Assembly (NCBI GenBank): GCA_000697055.1
Contig: JNDT01001285.1
Location: forward strand, 1-56,878
Reading direction: 5' to 3'
Length of the DNA: 56,878 nucleotides
Source: Saksenaea vasiformis B4078
Taxonomy: Eukaryota; Mucoromycota; Mucoromycetes; Mucorales; Saksenaeaceae
A program made the translations under genes and the position numbers. The notes under the pieces were generated by a model. That model did not search any database. It worked only from the letters and a program-made list of their open reading frames with translations, and was not told where the DNA came from. How positions within the stretch are numbered: the stretch's first letter is position 1; each line of letters begins with the position of its first letter. Positions 19,937 to 31,799 of the stretch are shown piece after piece.

Positions 19937-22211
19937 ATGCCATTCCTGTCTTACTTTTATGATAAAGAACCAAAAGAATGGACTCTAGTTGAGCTTGTCA
20001 AACAGCTAATAGAAAACACCGATGTTGATACTTATGAGAAACTACTATCTGCTATAAATCATCATTTGAAAGCGGTGATCAACTCAACAGCTTTCTCCGA
20101 TATTGCAAAGGCACGCGCAGATTTGTTCTTAAAACAGTGGAAAGTAAGATCTTGGTTCAATCATGTATATATTTGTTTTTGTACCGCTTATCACCCTTCA
20201 TTCTATCAATTAGAAGCATCTACCTGACATTAAATCGACTTGGAAAGATTTGGCTTCTAAGCGTAAGGCCGGTAGTACCTCTCAGTCATCAACGCCTACT
20301 CCGCATAGCAGCGTCAGTATTGGCGAAGTGCAGCATATCGAAAATATCAATAGCGGGAACACTACCGTTGTACAGCCTAGGTAATCACTACCTCTCTAGA
20401 CAACAGGGAACCTTATGCGGCTCACAACTTATGTTTCTCTGTTTTACGCACATACATCATCGAAAATAGCAAGCGGATTTCAAAGCGACGCTGGAGAGAA
20501 GAAGACGTTGCTGAACCATCGGGACAATCGCCGCCAGTTCAACGACTGCGACAGGCGACTGAAGTAGACAATGATCATGAAGAAGTGAATGTTATTGATT
20601 CACAGCTGTCTTTTACACCACCTTCGAAAGATGATCGATTCGTCGTGAATGGGTTCGATGTGTCATGGGCATTTTATCAATTCCAACTCAAGGTCAAGAA
20701 CTACAGGCAGCCGTTGTTTATTGAATCACATCTACATCATTTATGGTACGTGATACAAAGGTATTCGGACTGGCACTATAATGTAGTGAGGCCAGACGTG
20801 TAATATAAGATTATACGTCACGAATGAATGAATCACGTATTAATTAATCCGTTGGTCATTACTGTATCAGCGCTATTTCTTCTATTTTGCTGGTAAAACC
20901 GAAACGAATGCACGAAGACTTGCTGGATGTCTTTCAAAAAAGACATATAGACGAGTTAGTTACGTATTTGAACTCGTACTTTGGGGTCGACAAATGGGGC
21001 GTGCCTTGGCAATTGGTTAATAGAATTGCTCCTATTATTGACGTAAGTTGAATTGTGACATTTGCCGGTGCTAATACAGATTATGTGCTTGACGTCCTCT
21101 GCACTATATTTCTAATAGGATGCTATTCGACTCTCTATTACGAGAAGTAAGGCCATTATCCGGCTATTGTCTCTGGAAGAAGTACTATCCGCCAACGAAT
21201 TCAAACTAGTAAGGTCAATGGCCAAATTGTATGTTATTTTGCTGGGATGATTATAAGCTTGCACGATGGAACGATTATTTATCAGTCTTCTATTTTCTAT
21301 GATGTGTAGGCTGGACAAGCTGCCACGAGAACAGCTGTCGCAGGACATAAAAGAGCAAGAATTATCAACAAGATTTGTAGACCCGATGCTTAGTGGCCTG
21401 TTTGACAATCCTGACGAAGATGTCATGTTACGACTGTGAGTATTTTATGGACATTTGGGATTTGTGGACGAAAAGAGTGGGATACTGGGAACGTGGATTT
21501 GTTCGATACGGTCATATATCTCGGTAGACATAATGTGCTCACCTATTCTCTGCTTCTGTATATCATTAGGAATGGTGTGATTACAGTAGAGGCGCAAAGG
21601 AAAACGGGCATCTCAAGAAAGCGGCCAGACATTTGTACAACTAGTATGAACGGATTAAATTTTGGCAAAAACATCGGGTTTGGTGAAGTGAAATGTACAC
21701 ATGCGGGTGACAACAATAAGGCTATTTGCAAGGATACGTTACGCATTGGTATTTTCTCCAAAAACAGCATCGATAGCGGTAACTTGCGTGGCGTCCTGGG
21801 CTATCAAATTATTGGTAAGTCGTGTATTGGCTTTTACGGTGTTTCCGTGTAGCAAGGGTGATAGTATGGAACGAAACATGTATCTAATTACTTTGATATG
21901 TTCATTTAGGTTCAAAAATCCATTTTTATGTTACAAGCTTGTTAAAGGATGGCATTTATATCATGCATGAGATCGGTGATGTGATGATTCCTGGCTCTGT
22001 CGGGGAACTGCTCAAATATATGATGGAGTTTGGGACCCTTCTGTCAATTCTAGCTATCCAGGATACTTGGTGCACTTCTATTCCTGATCAAGAAGTTGCA
22101 ATACACCGAGAACGCCGGCGATCAAGCCTAGACACGCCAACGTTCAATCAAGTTGTGGACCCATCGTCAAACCGAAATCGTCCTTGTGTAACAAAATATT
22201 ACTACCTGTGA
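19937..22211 (+). CDS. Eight-exon PD-(D/E)XK-like nuclease family protein, 534 aa
   Basis: Exons 19937-20143, 20214-20380, 20470-20745, 20871-21042, 21119-21228, 21310-21435, 21570-21814 and 21910-22211 join in frame with GT..AG introns of 70-134 nt. Residues 1-70 are a helical N-terminal domain starting MPFLSYFYDKEP. A Ser/Thr-rich linker and a basic patch (SKRISKRRWREE) follow. The C-terminal half contains RPD (Asp373) and GFGEVK (Glu392, Lys394), spaced like the D..ExK core of restriction-endonuclease-fold enzymes. It ends with the KIHFYVTSLLKDGIY strand pattern common to a large uncharacterised Mucorales family. Related CR effectors pair such domains with a ubiquitin-like header; this one has a different head. 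The 5' 750 bp lie in the right inverted-repeat arm. The nuclease assignment is motif-based inference, and no activity is known to me. Confidence 0.8.
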
Positions 22212-22780
22212 AACTGCCCTCTATCTTCGTATCATGATTATAACTCCTACTTCGTCTCTCTTATATATCTCACTTTATTGCGTTTGTACATTCAACATGG
22301 TTTGCCTTGTTTTCCACCGATATCCGTTAATTTTTAACAAGATCGCTAATAAAAGGTTCTAAGACTTAGATAAAGCACAACTTGTAGGTAAATACTAATT
22401 TCGGTGTCACATGCATCCGTCGTGCTACAGCCGAACGAAATCCCATCATCTTCTTTCTGACTACACACTCATTACTCCTAATCAAGAAACGTGTTCCAAC
22501 TTCTCGAGAAGGTCTATAAATCTCGAGATGAGCTCAAAGCTGAAGCCTGGTAACCAACTCGCATTCAACTTTTTTCTGTAACAACACGTAGTGGCGAAGT
22601 TCTGCGACTGCAAATTCAGTGTCGTTGTGAAGGCTCCTTCAGCAACACCTAGAATCTTGCCAAGGAGACGCATAAAATTAAGCATGACACCCTTCGTTTA
22701 CAGTCCATGTTCATGATCAGTGCAATTCCCATGAATGATGAATGGATAGTGACGAAGATTGAAAATCAACGTAATCATGA
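22212..22780. other. Intergenic stretch after the intact nuclease-like gene
   Basis: This holds the 3' flank of the 534-aa gene. No gene, repeat or RNA was recognised. Confidence 0.4.
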
Positions 22781-23160
22781 ACCCGCAGAAACGCCAATTT
22801 TCCGACGCGAATCCATGATGGTAGTCATTGGGAACTTGTCGAAATACGGTCTAACTAAATAACTTGGCTTCATTTCCATTGACTATGTCACTGTGCAGCA
22901 GTGCTTGCAATTAAGCTATGTGACATTGCTTTTTGGAAAAGGTGATCGTAGTAAGCTGACGCTCTGAAATAGATTCGAAACACGTTGAAATTCAAATGAT
23001 CTTATCTCTGCCTTCTCTCGTCAAAAACTCGTACTTAACACTTTCCATCGACATGTGAAATACGGGGAGTAAACTCCAAGATCTCGCAGACGATGGGCAT
23101 AGGCTACAAAAGGATATTGATTACCAAAACGTTAGCTCATAATGTGCTTCTATGGATTTA
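22781..23160 (+). pseudogene. 3'-end relic of the nuclease-like family (duplicate of 31140-31540)
   Basis: The sequence from CATGATGGTAGTCATTGGGA to the TCTCGTCAAA block parallels 31146-31540 in the gene at 29673-31799. The spacer that follows parallels 31700-31810. Indels and stops prevent any frame. Its position just before an OYE pseudogene in convergent orientation repeats the arrangement at 31-33 kb, so a gene pair was duplicated as one block. Confidence 0.65.
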
Positions 23161-23399
23161 CCGAAATACCAATATTTATTTTTTATCTTCCTCGACGTAA
23201 AATACGAAATCGCCAACTGGATCTTACGATTTCCTGCTTGTAAGATCGACTCAAAAAATACAACATATTGCTTCGTCCGATTTCCTATACTTCTGTGGAA
23301 AAACTAATATCGACATCCATGGATAGGTCGATACAGCTTCGCACATGTTTATTGGTAATTTGAATCTTCTAATAGTTGCAATTTTTCTAAACTGTGGGT

Positions 23400-24280
<881 letters not shown>

Positions 24281-24554
24281 CATTTCCTACACAAGTATAC
24301 GTATTACCTCCTCCAACCGATCAACCAAGTGACCAGTGCCAAATGAATAGGTTACTCAACACTCTGTACCGAACTCCAGCCAATCATAGACAGATCAGGA
24401 AGAGCCATGTCATGCACAACAATGTCAGGAATGACAACCTGTTGATCGTAAAGCCCACTCAAAATGAGGAATACGCAGATTGCACACCAACATCCAGGAA
24501 CAATGATCAAGGGTAGCGAAGAAGAAGCGCTGAATATAAACGTCCTTACGTATT

Positions 24555-25480
24555 TTGCGTCGACGGAGAAAGAATTTTGCGTTGTATAAACTCCGCATTT
24601 TACCAAGGGACAAGGTAGCGAGCTTCGATATGGATGACTTACGTGACTACATGGAGGCTGATGGCACTCCATTGAACGTAAATGGTGTCCCCTCATTTGA
24701 TATTGATATATCTGAGGATGATGTGCAAAATGAGTGGGCAGAGCTGTCTTGTTCAAATCCAGCCATTTTGACTGAAAGATGGCGGGAAGGAGATAGTCGT
24801 GTTAACACGGATACCTACATTGGCATATGCCTCCTTATTTGCTGATGACACTAGAGATGAATGCTTAATAGGCTTTGTCCATTTTCCAAACAGGCTATGT
24901 GTGTGTCATGAGCGTTAAGCTAGAACGAGAGGTTCATATCGGAAATATATTCCATAGCACATCGAAAAGTTGTTTGATTTGGTAATTGGAGAAGGGCGGA
25001 CAGCAAAGAAAGCAGCGCTTATCAAGAGTATAAATGCTTTGATTGCTCAACACTATGTCAAAACGTACAATGGAGATGAAGGAAGACGCCTACCCGGAGT
25101 TCAGAGGAAGCATTGTACTAGACGTTATGGTAAGCTAACGGAGGCTCACCGCTATTTTCTTGTAGATTAGATCGACCGGAATCCGATTGCTATCCTGAAT
25201 GACATAAAGAAAGGACTATGTGAAGCATTTGAAGGTTGACTATCGCAGTTTCAGCATTGCATAAACGCTCAGTCAATAAACGCCGTATAACCTTCAAAAG
25301 TTGGAAAATCTTCCTGCAGCAAAAAATTCTGAATGGGACAAAGTACAATCCTTACACTTCGCTAAGAGCTGTACACAGTATCTATCGATAGAGCTGGTTT
25401 CAACTTACATACTCACAGGACGGTTCTGTAACATCTGGAGGCAATTACGATTGCTATATTAGGCACCATATCTGATCAAC
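24555..25480 (+). pseudogene. IS630/Tc1-like transposase relic
   Basis: Two open fragments remain. 24555-24845 is an N-terminal extension with an acidic stretch. 24970-25170 reads FDLVIGEGRTAKKAALIKSI..AQHYVKTYNGDEGRRLPG..GKLTEAHRYFLVD, the helix-turn-helix part of a fungal IS630/Tc1-mariner transposase. Beyond a TAG at 25168 the same family order continues in pieces (IDRNPIAILNDIKKGLCEAF.., then DRAGFNLHT with the conserved Asp, then AITIAILGTIS). The DDE core is thus present but interrupted several times. I found no terminal repeats or TA flanks. Confidence 0.72.
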
Positions 25481-26488
25481 ATGTTTGTAAAAAAGCCTCA
25501 GGCTTCGTTTGTGTCCAAAAGAGAAAGGAAGCGAAAACAGTTAATGGTCGATCGATACATGAATGGAACTTTTATATGTATATATGAATATACCAAAAGC
25601 AATAGATGTGCTGGATAAAAATAATGCAGAGGGCTATTATATCGTAATAGACTAATACGCACATCTATACTAGTACGCAATCTGATTGAGAGTAGAGGCT
25701 ACAAATATAAATAATCACCGTCATATTCACGTCTCTAAATCCCACTGACGAAGTAAAACCAGATATTATGCGAAATACACAGAAAGCGGACGATCGGCTC
25801 ACAGAGCGAACCTGCGAGTCAGTAAGCAAGATGACCAGATCAGACTGTCAAAGTTGGATCAAGCATACAGTGTATCTTTTTTTTTCCTTTTACTGAAATG
25901 AAGAGGGGAATATCTGAAGCGAAGCTCGTCAAATGGTCCATCAGTACATATACTCCTGCACCCTGCGAAAGATATTATTCCTGGAGGATGCACATACTAA
26001 AACCACCGGATCAGAATTTCGGGATAGTTTTGGGAGTAAAAAGGGTGTCATCCTAGGAGGATTGTTGAATCCCCCGGAACGCGCACAAGTTGGATGAATA
26101 GTTAGACGCCCAAGAGTCTACAATGTATAAAGATAGGTAGTTGCCTTCAAAGGAGTTTTCAGTGTGAAAATAGATTGATGTAGAGCGTCATATTACAAAC
26201 GCTGCATCTATTTTACATGTGCCCAGTAGATCTCAGCCCTGTTTGTAGGTATTGACGTCTTAATAGTCACAGTGTTGTTTGTTGTCCAGTGTTCTCTATT
26301 TGTATACGCATGCAGACAAAAAAAAAGTCGATCTCTGCAACCTTTTCGGTCCTTCTTTACTTTTCTGATCAACGCTTTTCATCATATATGATATTCACAC
26401 TCTATCTCTTGCTTTGTCTTTATACGGCATTGCTCCTTGTCGATACACCAAGGGCAATAATACTGAGCAAAAAGGATGAAAAACTGAA
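25481..26488. other. Spacer between IS630 relic and MITE
   Basis: No gene was recognised. Short frames exist but show no motif and no neighbouring paralogue. Confidence 0.4.
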
Positions 26489-26864
26489 GAGAATTTCGTC
26501 GGGCACTCCCCTCGGGCACTCCTCAAATATTTCAGTCACTGCTGCAACAGCGTTATTCAAATTAGAGGCACCCTAACTAAACCACTAGAGATGAAAGCAT
26601 CCTTATTTTGAATATGTGTGTCAAGAGTTAATATTGCCATGCTTCTTCAACAATTTTAGATCACCGGTTTTGCAGCTTTCTAACTCATTCTATGCTTCTT
26701 GAGCTTTTGGTTGTTCAAAGAGTTACATATTTCTGGAGCTCACAATGTCAAATACTTTCACAGTCTTGTACTCCTACTCTCCGTGCATCTAATTTGTCTG
26801 TTATAGCTGCAGCGGTGCTAAAATATTTGAGGAGTGCCCGAGGGGAGTGCCCGACGAAATTCTC
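26489..26864. mobile_element. 376-bp MITE with long inverted termini
   Basis: The ends are inverted repeats with about 44 perfect bases (GAGAATTTCGTCGGGCACTC at the left) and weaker similarity beyond. Inside each terminus the word CGGGCACTCC occurs twice. There is no coding capacity. No clear target duplication is seen. The right end abuts the left copy of the 330-bp direct repeat at 26865. Confidence 0.85.
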
Positions 26865-27206
26865 ATCTAATTTCTTCTGTTCTGGTAGACTCTGATGAAG
26901 TTAAAATGTGTACAGTAACTGAGTCAATCTAAGGAACACGCGCCACAGCCACTACCACCATCACAAGGTCCTATGCATGTGAGCAAGCTTGCGGATCATG
27001 CAGAGAAATTTGAAAACAATGGACTGCTTATGGTTGGGCAAACTGGTTCCAACATCAGTAGCAGATCTTCAATGGTATGAGCAAGTGAACATTTGATAGA
27101 TTGTATAAACTTTTTTCGCTTAGTTGGGGAATCGGCTTTGGGACGAGGCACAACTAGACGACTATATTGCAAAATCTCACGACTGTAACTATGGCAGGTG
27201 TGGTAT
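26865..27206 (+). repeat. Left copy of ~330-bp direct repeat flanking Fanzor gene 2
   Basis: This nearly matches 29643-29972, from ATCTAATTTCTTCTGTTCTG through the coding stretch that reads SKLADHAEKFENNG, the intron after SSM, and LWDEAQLDDYI. It is therefore a duplicated 5' portion of the nuclease-like gene that continues intact only after the right copy. Similarity ends at about 27206. Confidence 0.82.
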
Positions 27207-27431
27207 TTTACCACTGTAATAAGACTTGACCGTGATAAGCTATGTCTCTCTGTCTATCTAATTGGAATTGTTTCAGATGTAGAATCTCCGTTAAGAAAAA
27301 TTTTACTTTTATTCTAGATTAGCAGCGGGAAGCAGCACAAATCCTCTTTTACTTCTATCCGAAATAAACAGGAGTCTTACCGTATATCATTTTGTTTCTC
27401 GGTGTATCGCTTTTATATCTTTCATCATCAC

Positions 27432-27617
27432 AATATCACAGTTATGTTTATCCTGGTTAATTGTATATTCTGTGTCCGCTGGTATCTCAGCAACAGATAG
27501 GTAGGAATAAGACATGTCTAGAACCGCGTTCTAATAAAGTAATTACCTTCAGTACCTTTTTGTCATGCTCAAACATAGTGTTCTAATTACTGTGTAGTAA
27601 TGTAACTATGTCGGATA
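27432..27617 (+). promoter_or_regulatory. 5' leader of Fanzor-type gene 2, homologous to MULE inner ends
   Basis: This region aligns along its length with 5425-5611 and, inverted, with 12292-12475. It contains CTCAGCAACAGATAG, a TAATAAAGTAATTA block, and the start codon context AACTATGTCGGATACGACA. Upstream of about 27430 the similarity stops. No clear TATA box was identified, so the promoter role is inferred from position. Confidence 0.6.
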
Positions 27618-29233
27618 CGACAGAGATCACCCCCGAGATGAGGGAGACGTTGAGCACAGTGGACTCCATTATCAATGACCTCAACAAGGATTTATAGAAC
27701 AAGACCGCAAGGCTCCGAAAGGCAGACAATAATGTAAAAAAACAAAAAGGGGTCCTGAAAAACATGAGAGTAGTAGCTGCTATAGATGCATCCACTCCCG
27801 TCCAAACCCAACAGTTCGCAACGGAACGCCAAGCTCTCTATCGGGTATTGAAGGAACTGAAGATGGTCCGTGCAACCTGCCAGACCAAAGTACTCAGAGC
27901 CAAGCTTCAACTAAAAGCTGCACGAGGGAATAGGTGGAAGTTGATACATGTAAGTCATGGATTGGAATATACACTTATCATGCTGACTCAAAAAAAAAAG
28001 GGCGAAACATCCACAAAGGAAACGGGAAACAAGACACTCCGTTGTCCGCCACCCACGATTGAAGCTCCTCGTTGTGAAGAGGCGTGTGAGAAACTTGATG
28101 TTTCGGAACTGACGGCAGCATCAAAGAGAGCCGGTCGCGAGATCATCTTTGGTGGCACCACTATGGGCTTGTGACGATGGCCACGACGATCCGTTTGACA
28201 AAAGCTCAATACGACAACAAGATCCAACTGTATAACCGCTTTTCACTGCTCGCAGAGATGCACAATGATGATTCAATGGAGGTGGATGACCCTATGGAGG
28301 TGGATATGACCGATGACGTCTCCATGGAGGAAGATCGATCCTTCTCTGAACATTCTCCCGAACCGCCACCTATCAAATGTTTCCGTATCACAGCCGAGGA
28401 GATCAATCAGAAGACACTCTATCGAAAACAGGCTAAGAAGCTTTCAAGGAGAAAAGCCAGAACACTGCAAATACAAGAAGCCGAAAAACTTCTGGCATCG
28501 AACAGCATGGACACTGTTGTCACAATGACAGACGTCTTCCAACGGTATGTAGAGGCACTGAAAGTCCGATCAACTCTGCGGGACTTCTATCACAACAAGC
28601 GAAATTGCAAGGAGAGTATAACTCGTGAGTTACTCAACAAAACAGTTCAAGACCGTTTCGCATCGCAAGAGCGTAGATTTATATCTGATCGGGCAAGAGC
28701 AGATACGAAGGCACCAAATACAGTAATCATGTGCATTGGCAGCGCAGGTACAAGCGTAGGTTCGCGAGTCAAAGGGCATGTAAGACGGGGTGGCGAACAG
28801 TTCCGCAAGCGGCATCGACGATATCTTGCTGTGGCAATGACCAATGAGTACATGTCTTCTCAAACTTGTAGCACGTGTTTCAACCTGATCGTGCATCCGA
28901 AGCAGCGTAAAATGGTGAACGGGCGCTGCAAAACAGTATCCAACAACGGTTCTTCCCTCTGTATGAATCCCGAGTGCCCTTCTTACAGAACAGGACGGAA
29001 TACACAGAATCATGATGTTCAAGCTGCTGAGTGCATTGCGGTTGCTGCAGCAAGTCGATTGCTTACCGGGCGTACTCTACCATGCTTTGATCAAGCCAGT
29101 CACTTTCACACTGGCCAACCTTTTCCTTTCCACCGTGATCCACCGGCAACAGGTACGTCAGGGTTTATACGATTCCAACTAAAACAACAACGTAGGTGCG
29201 ACACAGGTCCCCGTTCCCACGGGATTACGATAG
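27608..29233 (+). pseudogene. Fanzor-type (OrfB zinc-ribbon/TnpB-like) nuclease, copy 2
   Basis: The gene starts MSDTTEITPEM and has a coiled-coil N-terminal part. Intron 1 is 27950-28000 (GTAAGT..A-run..AAAG) and intron 2 is 29153-29195 (GTACGT..CGTAG); both restore frame. Next comes KRAGREIIFGGT, where RuvC-I should give T-D-Y-G. One base is missing between 28159 and 28160, converting the expected GAC codon and shifting the frame. The rest (28171 onward) is open: a long helical insert, IMCIGSAGTS, the glutamate segment MTNEYMSSQ, a zinc ribbon (CSTC..CMNPEC), and RuvC-III NHDVQAAECIAVAA. There is also an early TAG at 27695, probably from CAG. Fanzor proteins are omega-RNA-guided DNA endonucleases. 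With both defects this copy should lack cleavage activity. Confidence 0.8.
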
Positions 29234-29280
29234 TGGTAAGTTAAGCGCAGACAGTAATTCGAGTATGACTCACGGGAGCT

Positions 29281-29371
29281 GCGTTTTCACACGTTTGAAA
29301 ATAATCTTTGCGTCGACGCGGTTTTAAATTTCTGAATGACGCAAAAATTATTTTCAAGCGACGCAAAACGC
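29281..29371. other. Long imperfect hairpin 48 bp downstream of Fanzor gene 2
   Basis: Arms 29281-29314 and 29338-29371 are 34 nt each with about six mismatches, around a 23-nt loop. TTTGCGTC and GACGCAAA words recur, including a GCGTCGACGC palindrome. The position just 3' of the nuclease ORF is where omega RNA scaffolds or element ends lie in TnpB/Fanzor loci. It could also be the terminus of a non-autonomous element. Confidence 0.6.
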
Positions 29372-29412
29372 TTTTCAAAATTTAGTATGCAATCTTCCCA
29401 CGTATCCCTGTC

Positions 29413-29643
29413 ATGGATTATTTGCATCGTGTAGCACCAAAGCTGTGGAATTTGGTTGATATTTTGTCATTTTATGACTCTAAAGGAAACTACAGTTTAC
29501 AAGATATTCAATCTTTATTGCGCGATGATATCTCCACAGTTACCAGCAGAAGGAAAAACGATCAAGTGGAAACACAGGGGAATCGTGTACTTACCGACTT
29601 TTTAGTAAGCGAACTTTATAATAATCCTGAACTTTACATGTGA
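29413..29643 (+). CDS. Unrecognised 76-codon ORF
   Basis: The frame starts MDYLHRVAPKLWNLVDILSF and ends at the junction with the right direct-repeat copy, which supplies its stop. It reads like a helical domain of a larger protein. No GT..AG pair was found that links it in frame to the nuclease-like gene at 29673. It may be the truncated start of a different family member cut off by the duplication. Confidence 0.35.
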   Translation: MDYLHRVAPKLWNLVDILSFYDSKGNYSLQDIQSLLRDDISTVTSRRKNDQVETQGNRVLTDFLVSELYNNPELYM

Positions 29644-29972
29644 TCTAATTTCTTCTGTTCTGGTAGACTCTGATGAAGTTAAAATGTGTACAGTCATTGA
29701 GTCAATCTAAGGAATACGCAACGCAGCCACCACCACCACAAGGTCCTATGCATGTGAGCAAGCTTGCGGATCATGTAGAGAAATTTGAAAACAATGGACC
29801 GCTTATGGTTGGGCAAACTGGTTCCAACATCAGTAGCAGATCTTCAATGGTATGAGCAAGTGAACATTTGATAGATTGTATAAACTTTTTTCGCTTAGTT
29901 GGGGAAACGGCTTTGGGACGAGGCACAGCTAGACGACTATATTACAAAATCTCCAACTGTAAGTACGGCAGG
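29643..29972 (+). repeat. Right copy of ~330-bp direct repeat
   Basis: This is the partner of 26865-27206. It forms the 5' part of the nuclease-like pseudogene that follows. The two copies are about 2.78 kb apart and bracket the whole Fanzor gene 2 and its hairpin. Confidence 0.82.
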
Positions 29973-31799
29973 CTTAAAGCCAACTCAATATGAGGTCTCC
30001 GTAGGAATTGAAGAAGAGAAATAGAGAAATCTTTCCACAATTGGTGGACCCAAGGATTCATTATCTGCGTTCCTTGACAAATACCCGTACGATGACATGG
30101 CATTCCATAGTCCGGTTAGTAGAGTAAAAAAATACCCCTACAGTATTTTTTTTTTCTCACAATGCCTTCTTATGAATATTTCCTTTTGAAAAGGAGGAGC
30201 TACAGTTCACGTTCCAGGATAAGACATACCGTATCCGTGCACCGAATCGCTTTGTACTTAGTCCCAACAAACCTAAAATCCGACAAGCAGACATTGATTC
30301 ATTGAAAGAACACATTTATTTCGCTACTAGCTACACCACTCCCAACCATCCGGATCTCAAGCAGATTCATCAGCAAAATATCATCGATCAGAAAAGAAAT
30401 ACATCGCTCAGTGAATTACAATGCAAGGACTTCGTTGTAGAACTGCTGACTAGCGTAAAGTTCGACGAATTACCGGCCAGCCTCTGGACTAATGACCAAT
30501 CCAACCTTTGTGTCGGGAACAAATCCGCCACCGCTTCTGCCATGTTCATGAACATTGTGAGATATTCACTCACGACGTTCCGCCTCATTTGCGAGCCTCC
30601 CCCTTCTTCGTATGGTAATCATGAGCGTACAAGTTTCGTGGATCACCTGGTTCCTTGTTTAATGGCATTGGCACATGTTACTGGCCTCATTCGCATCCGA
30701 TGGTAAATTTTGAAGATGTTAGGGGAAAAAGTACGCGTTGATCATACCCTTTACTTGAAAGGTGTGAAACAGAATTCACATCCGGGAAACTGGTTGATCT
30801 AAAGGCTTTTGATTTCGATCTTCGCAAAATAAGAAGGAGATTTATGGACGCTCTTGGTGCTTTCTTTGACACTGATATGGAAATATTGCTAGTGGAATCA
30901 TCAAGGTACGGTGGCAAAAAAAAAAAAAGTCGACGAAAATAGACCTTATTTTTATAGTGGCGTTGAAAAGGAGGACATCATCCATTCTATCGGTGATACG
31001 TTGAAGCTGCTGGATTGTTCTACGTCCTCTTTGCTTTCTATGGCTAACAAATTCAAAGAGTGTTCTTTTGCCACGTTCAAGCGACTGAAAGTCTTCAGCA
31101 TTCACATGATCAGAGATACCGTCACCCTATTTTCTACACAGATACATGATGGTAGCCATTGGGAACATGTCGAGATACGCTCAGCAACCATCCCTACATC
31201 ATGGCCGAAGCGGCTACATTGGCTGCGTGTATTTGAACTTCTTGGGACTTTGATGGTGAGCCAACTATCAAAAATAGGGTAACTTTGATATACTAAATCG
31301 GTAGTACCCATCTGTAGCTTGAACTGTTGGAATCCAAAAAGGTTTTGGATACTTTGACTAAGCAACAACTTGGCTTCATTTCTGTTGATGATGTCACTGT
31401 GCAACAATACTTGTAATTGATCTATGCGATATTGCTCTTTGGAAACGGTGATCGTATTAAACTGACGCTTGAAATAGATTCGAAGCACGTCGAAGTTCAA
31501 ATGACCTTAGCTCTGCCTTCTCTCGTCAAACCTCTCCTTAACGTTTATGTACCTTTTGGTCATATTACATCTAATGACCCTACGGCTAGAACAAACTGAA
31601 AACATGTCTTTCTTTTTATATATGGGTAAGCGCATATGAGCCTGTTGACTTCACTTATCATGTATCTAACGTCAGTAATTATAGTATATTGTTTGTACAA
31701 TCCATCGGCATGCGGAATATGCAGAGTAAACACCAAGATCTTGAAGACGATGAGCATCAGCAACAAAAGAATATTAATTACCAAAATGTTAGCTCATAA
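29673..31799 (+). pseudogene. Nuclease-like (CR-effector type) family member with premature stops
   Basis: Exons can be followed through introns 29850-29898, 30115-30193, 30703-30761, 30906-30957 (containing a 13-A run) and 31256-31317. The protein runs from a Pro-rich start through FLDKYPYDDMAFHSP, TFQDKTYRIRAPNRF, ERTSFVDHLVPCLMAL, IRIRWCE and DTDMEILLVESSSG. It continues through KEDIIHSIGDTLKLL to HWEHVEIR and a C-terminal YEPVDFTYHVSNV exon. The E-LLVE-S strand resembles the catalytic region of restriction-fold Mucorales proteins. TAG at 30022 and TAA at 31414 interrupt it, and both fit Gln codons changed by C to T. It ends about 250 bp from, and converges on, the OYE gene at 32052. Confidence 0.68.

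Larger units (their letters stand above)
12223..20688 (+). repeat. Right arm of the ~4-kb inverted repeat, split by a CACTA element
   Basis: This arm matches 1701-5675 in inverted orientation. The only large interruption is 13951-18468, a CACTA transposon with its target duplication. The outer end at 20688 falls inside exon 3 of the intact nuclease-like gene, which continues beyond it. The inner end at 12223 (TAAGC) corresponds to GCTTA at 5671-5675. Small differences from the left arm are mostly single substitutions and 1-nt indels. Confidence 0.85.

Noticed and set aside
27764..28174. Stand-alone 136-codon protein
   Set aside because: It is the N-terminal half of Fanzor copy 2; the frame stops only because one base is missing at RuvC-I.
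30901..30960. Frameshift caused by the 13-A run in the nuclease-like gene
   Set aside because: A GTACGG..TTTATAG intron containing the run restores frame (VESS|SGVEKED), so splicing explains it better.
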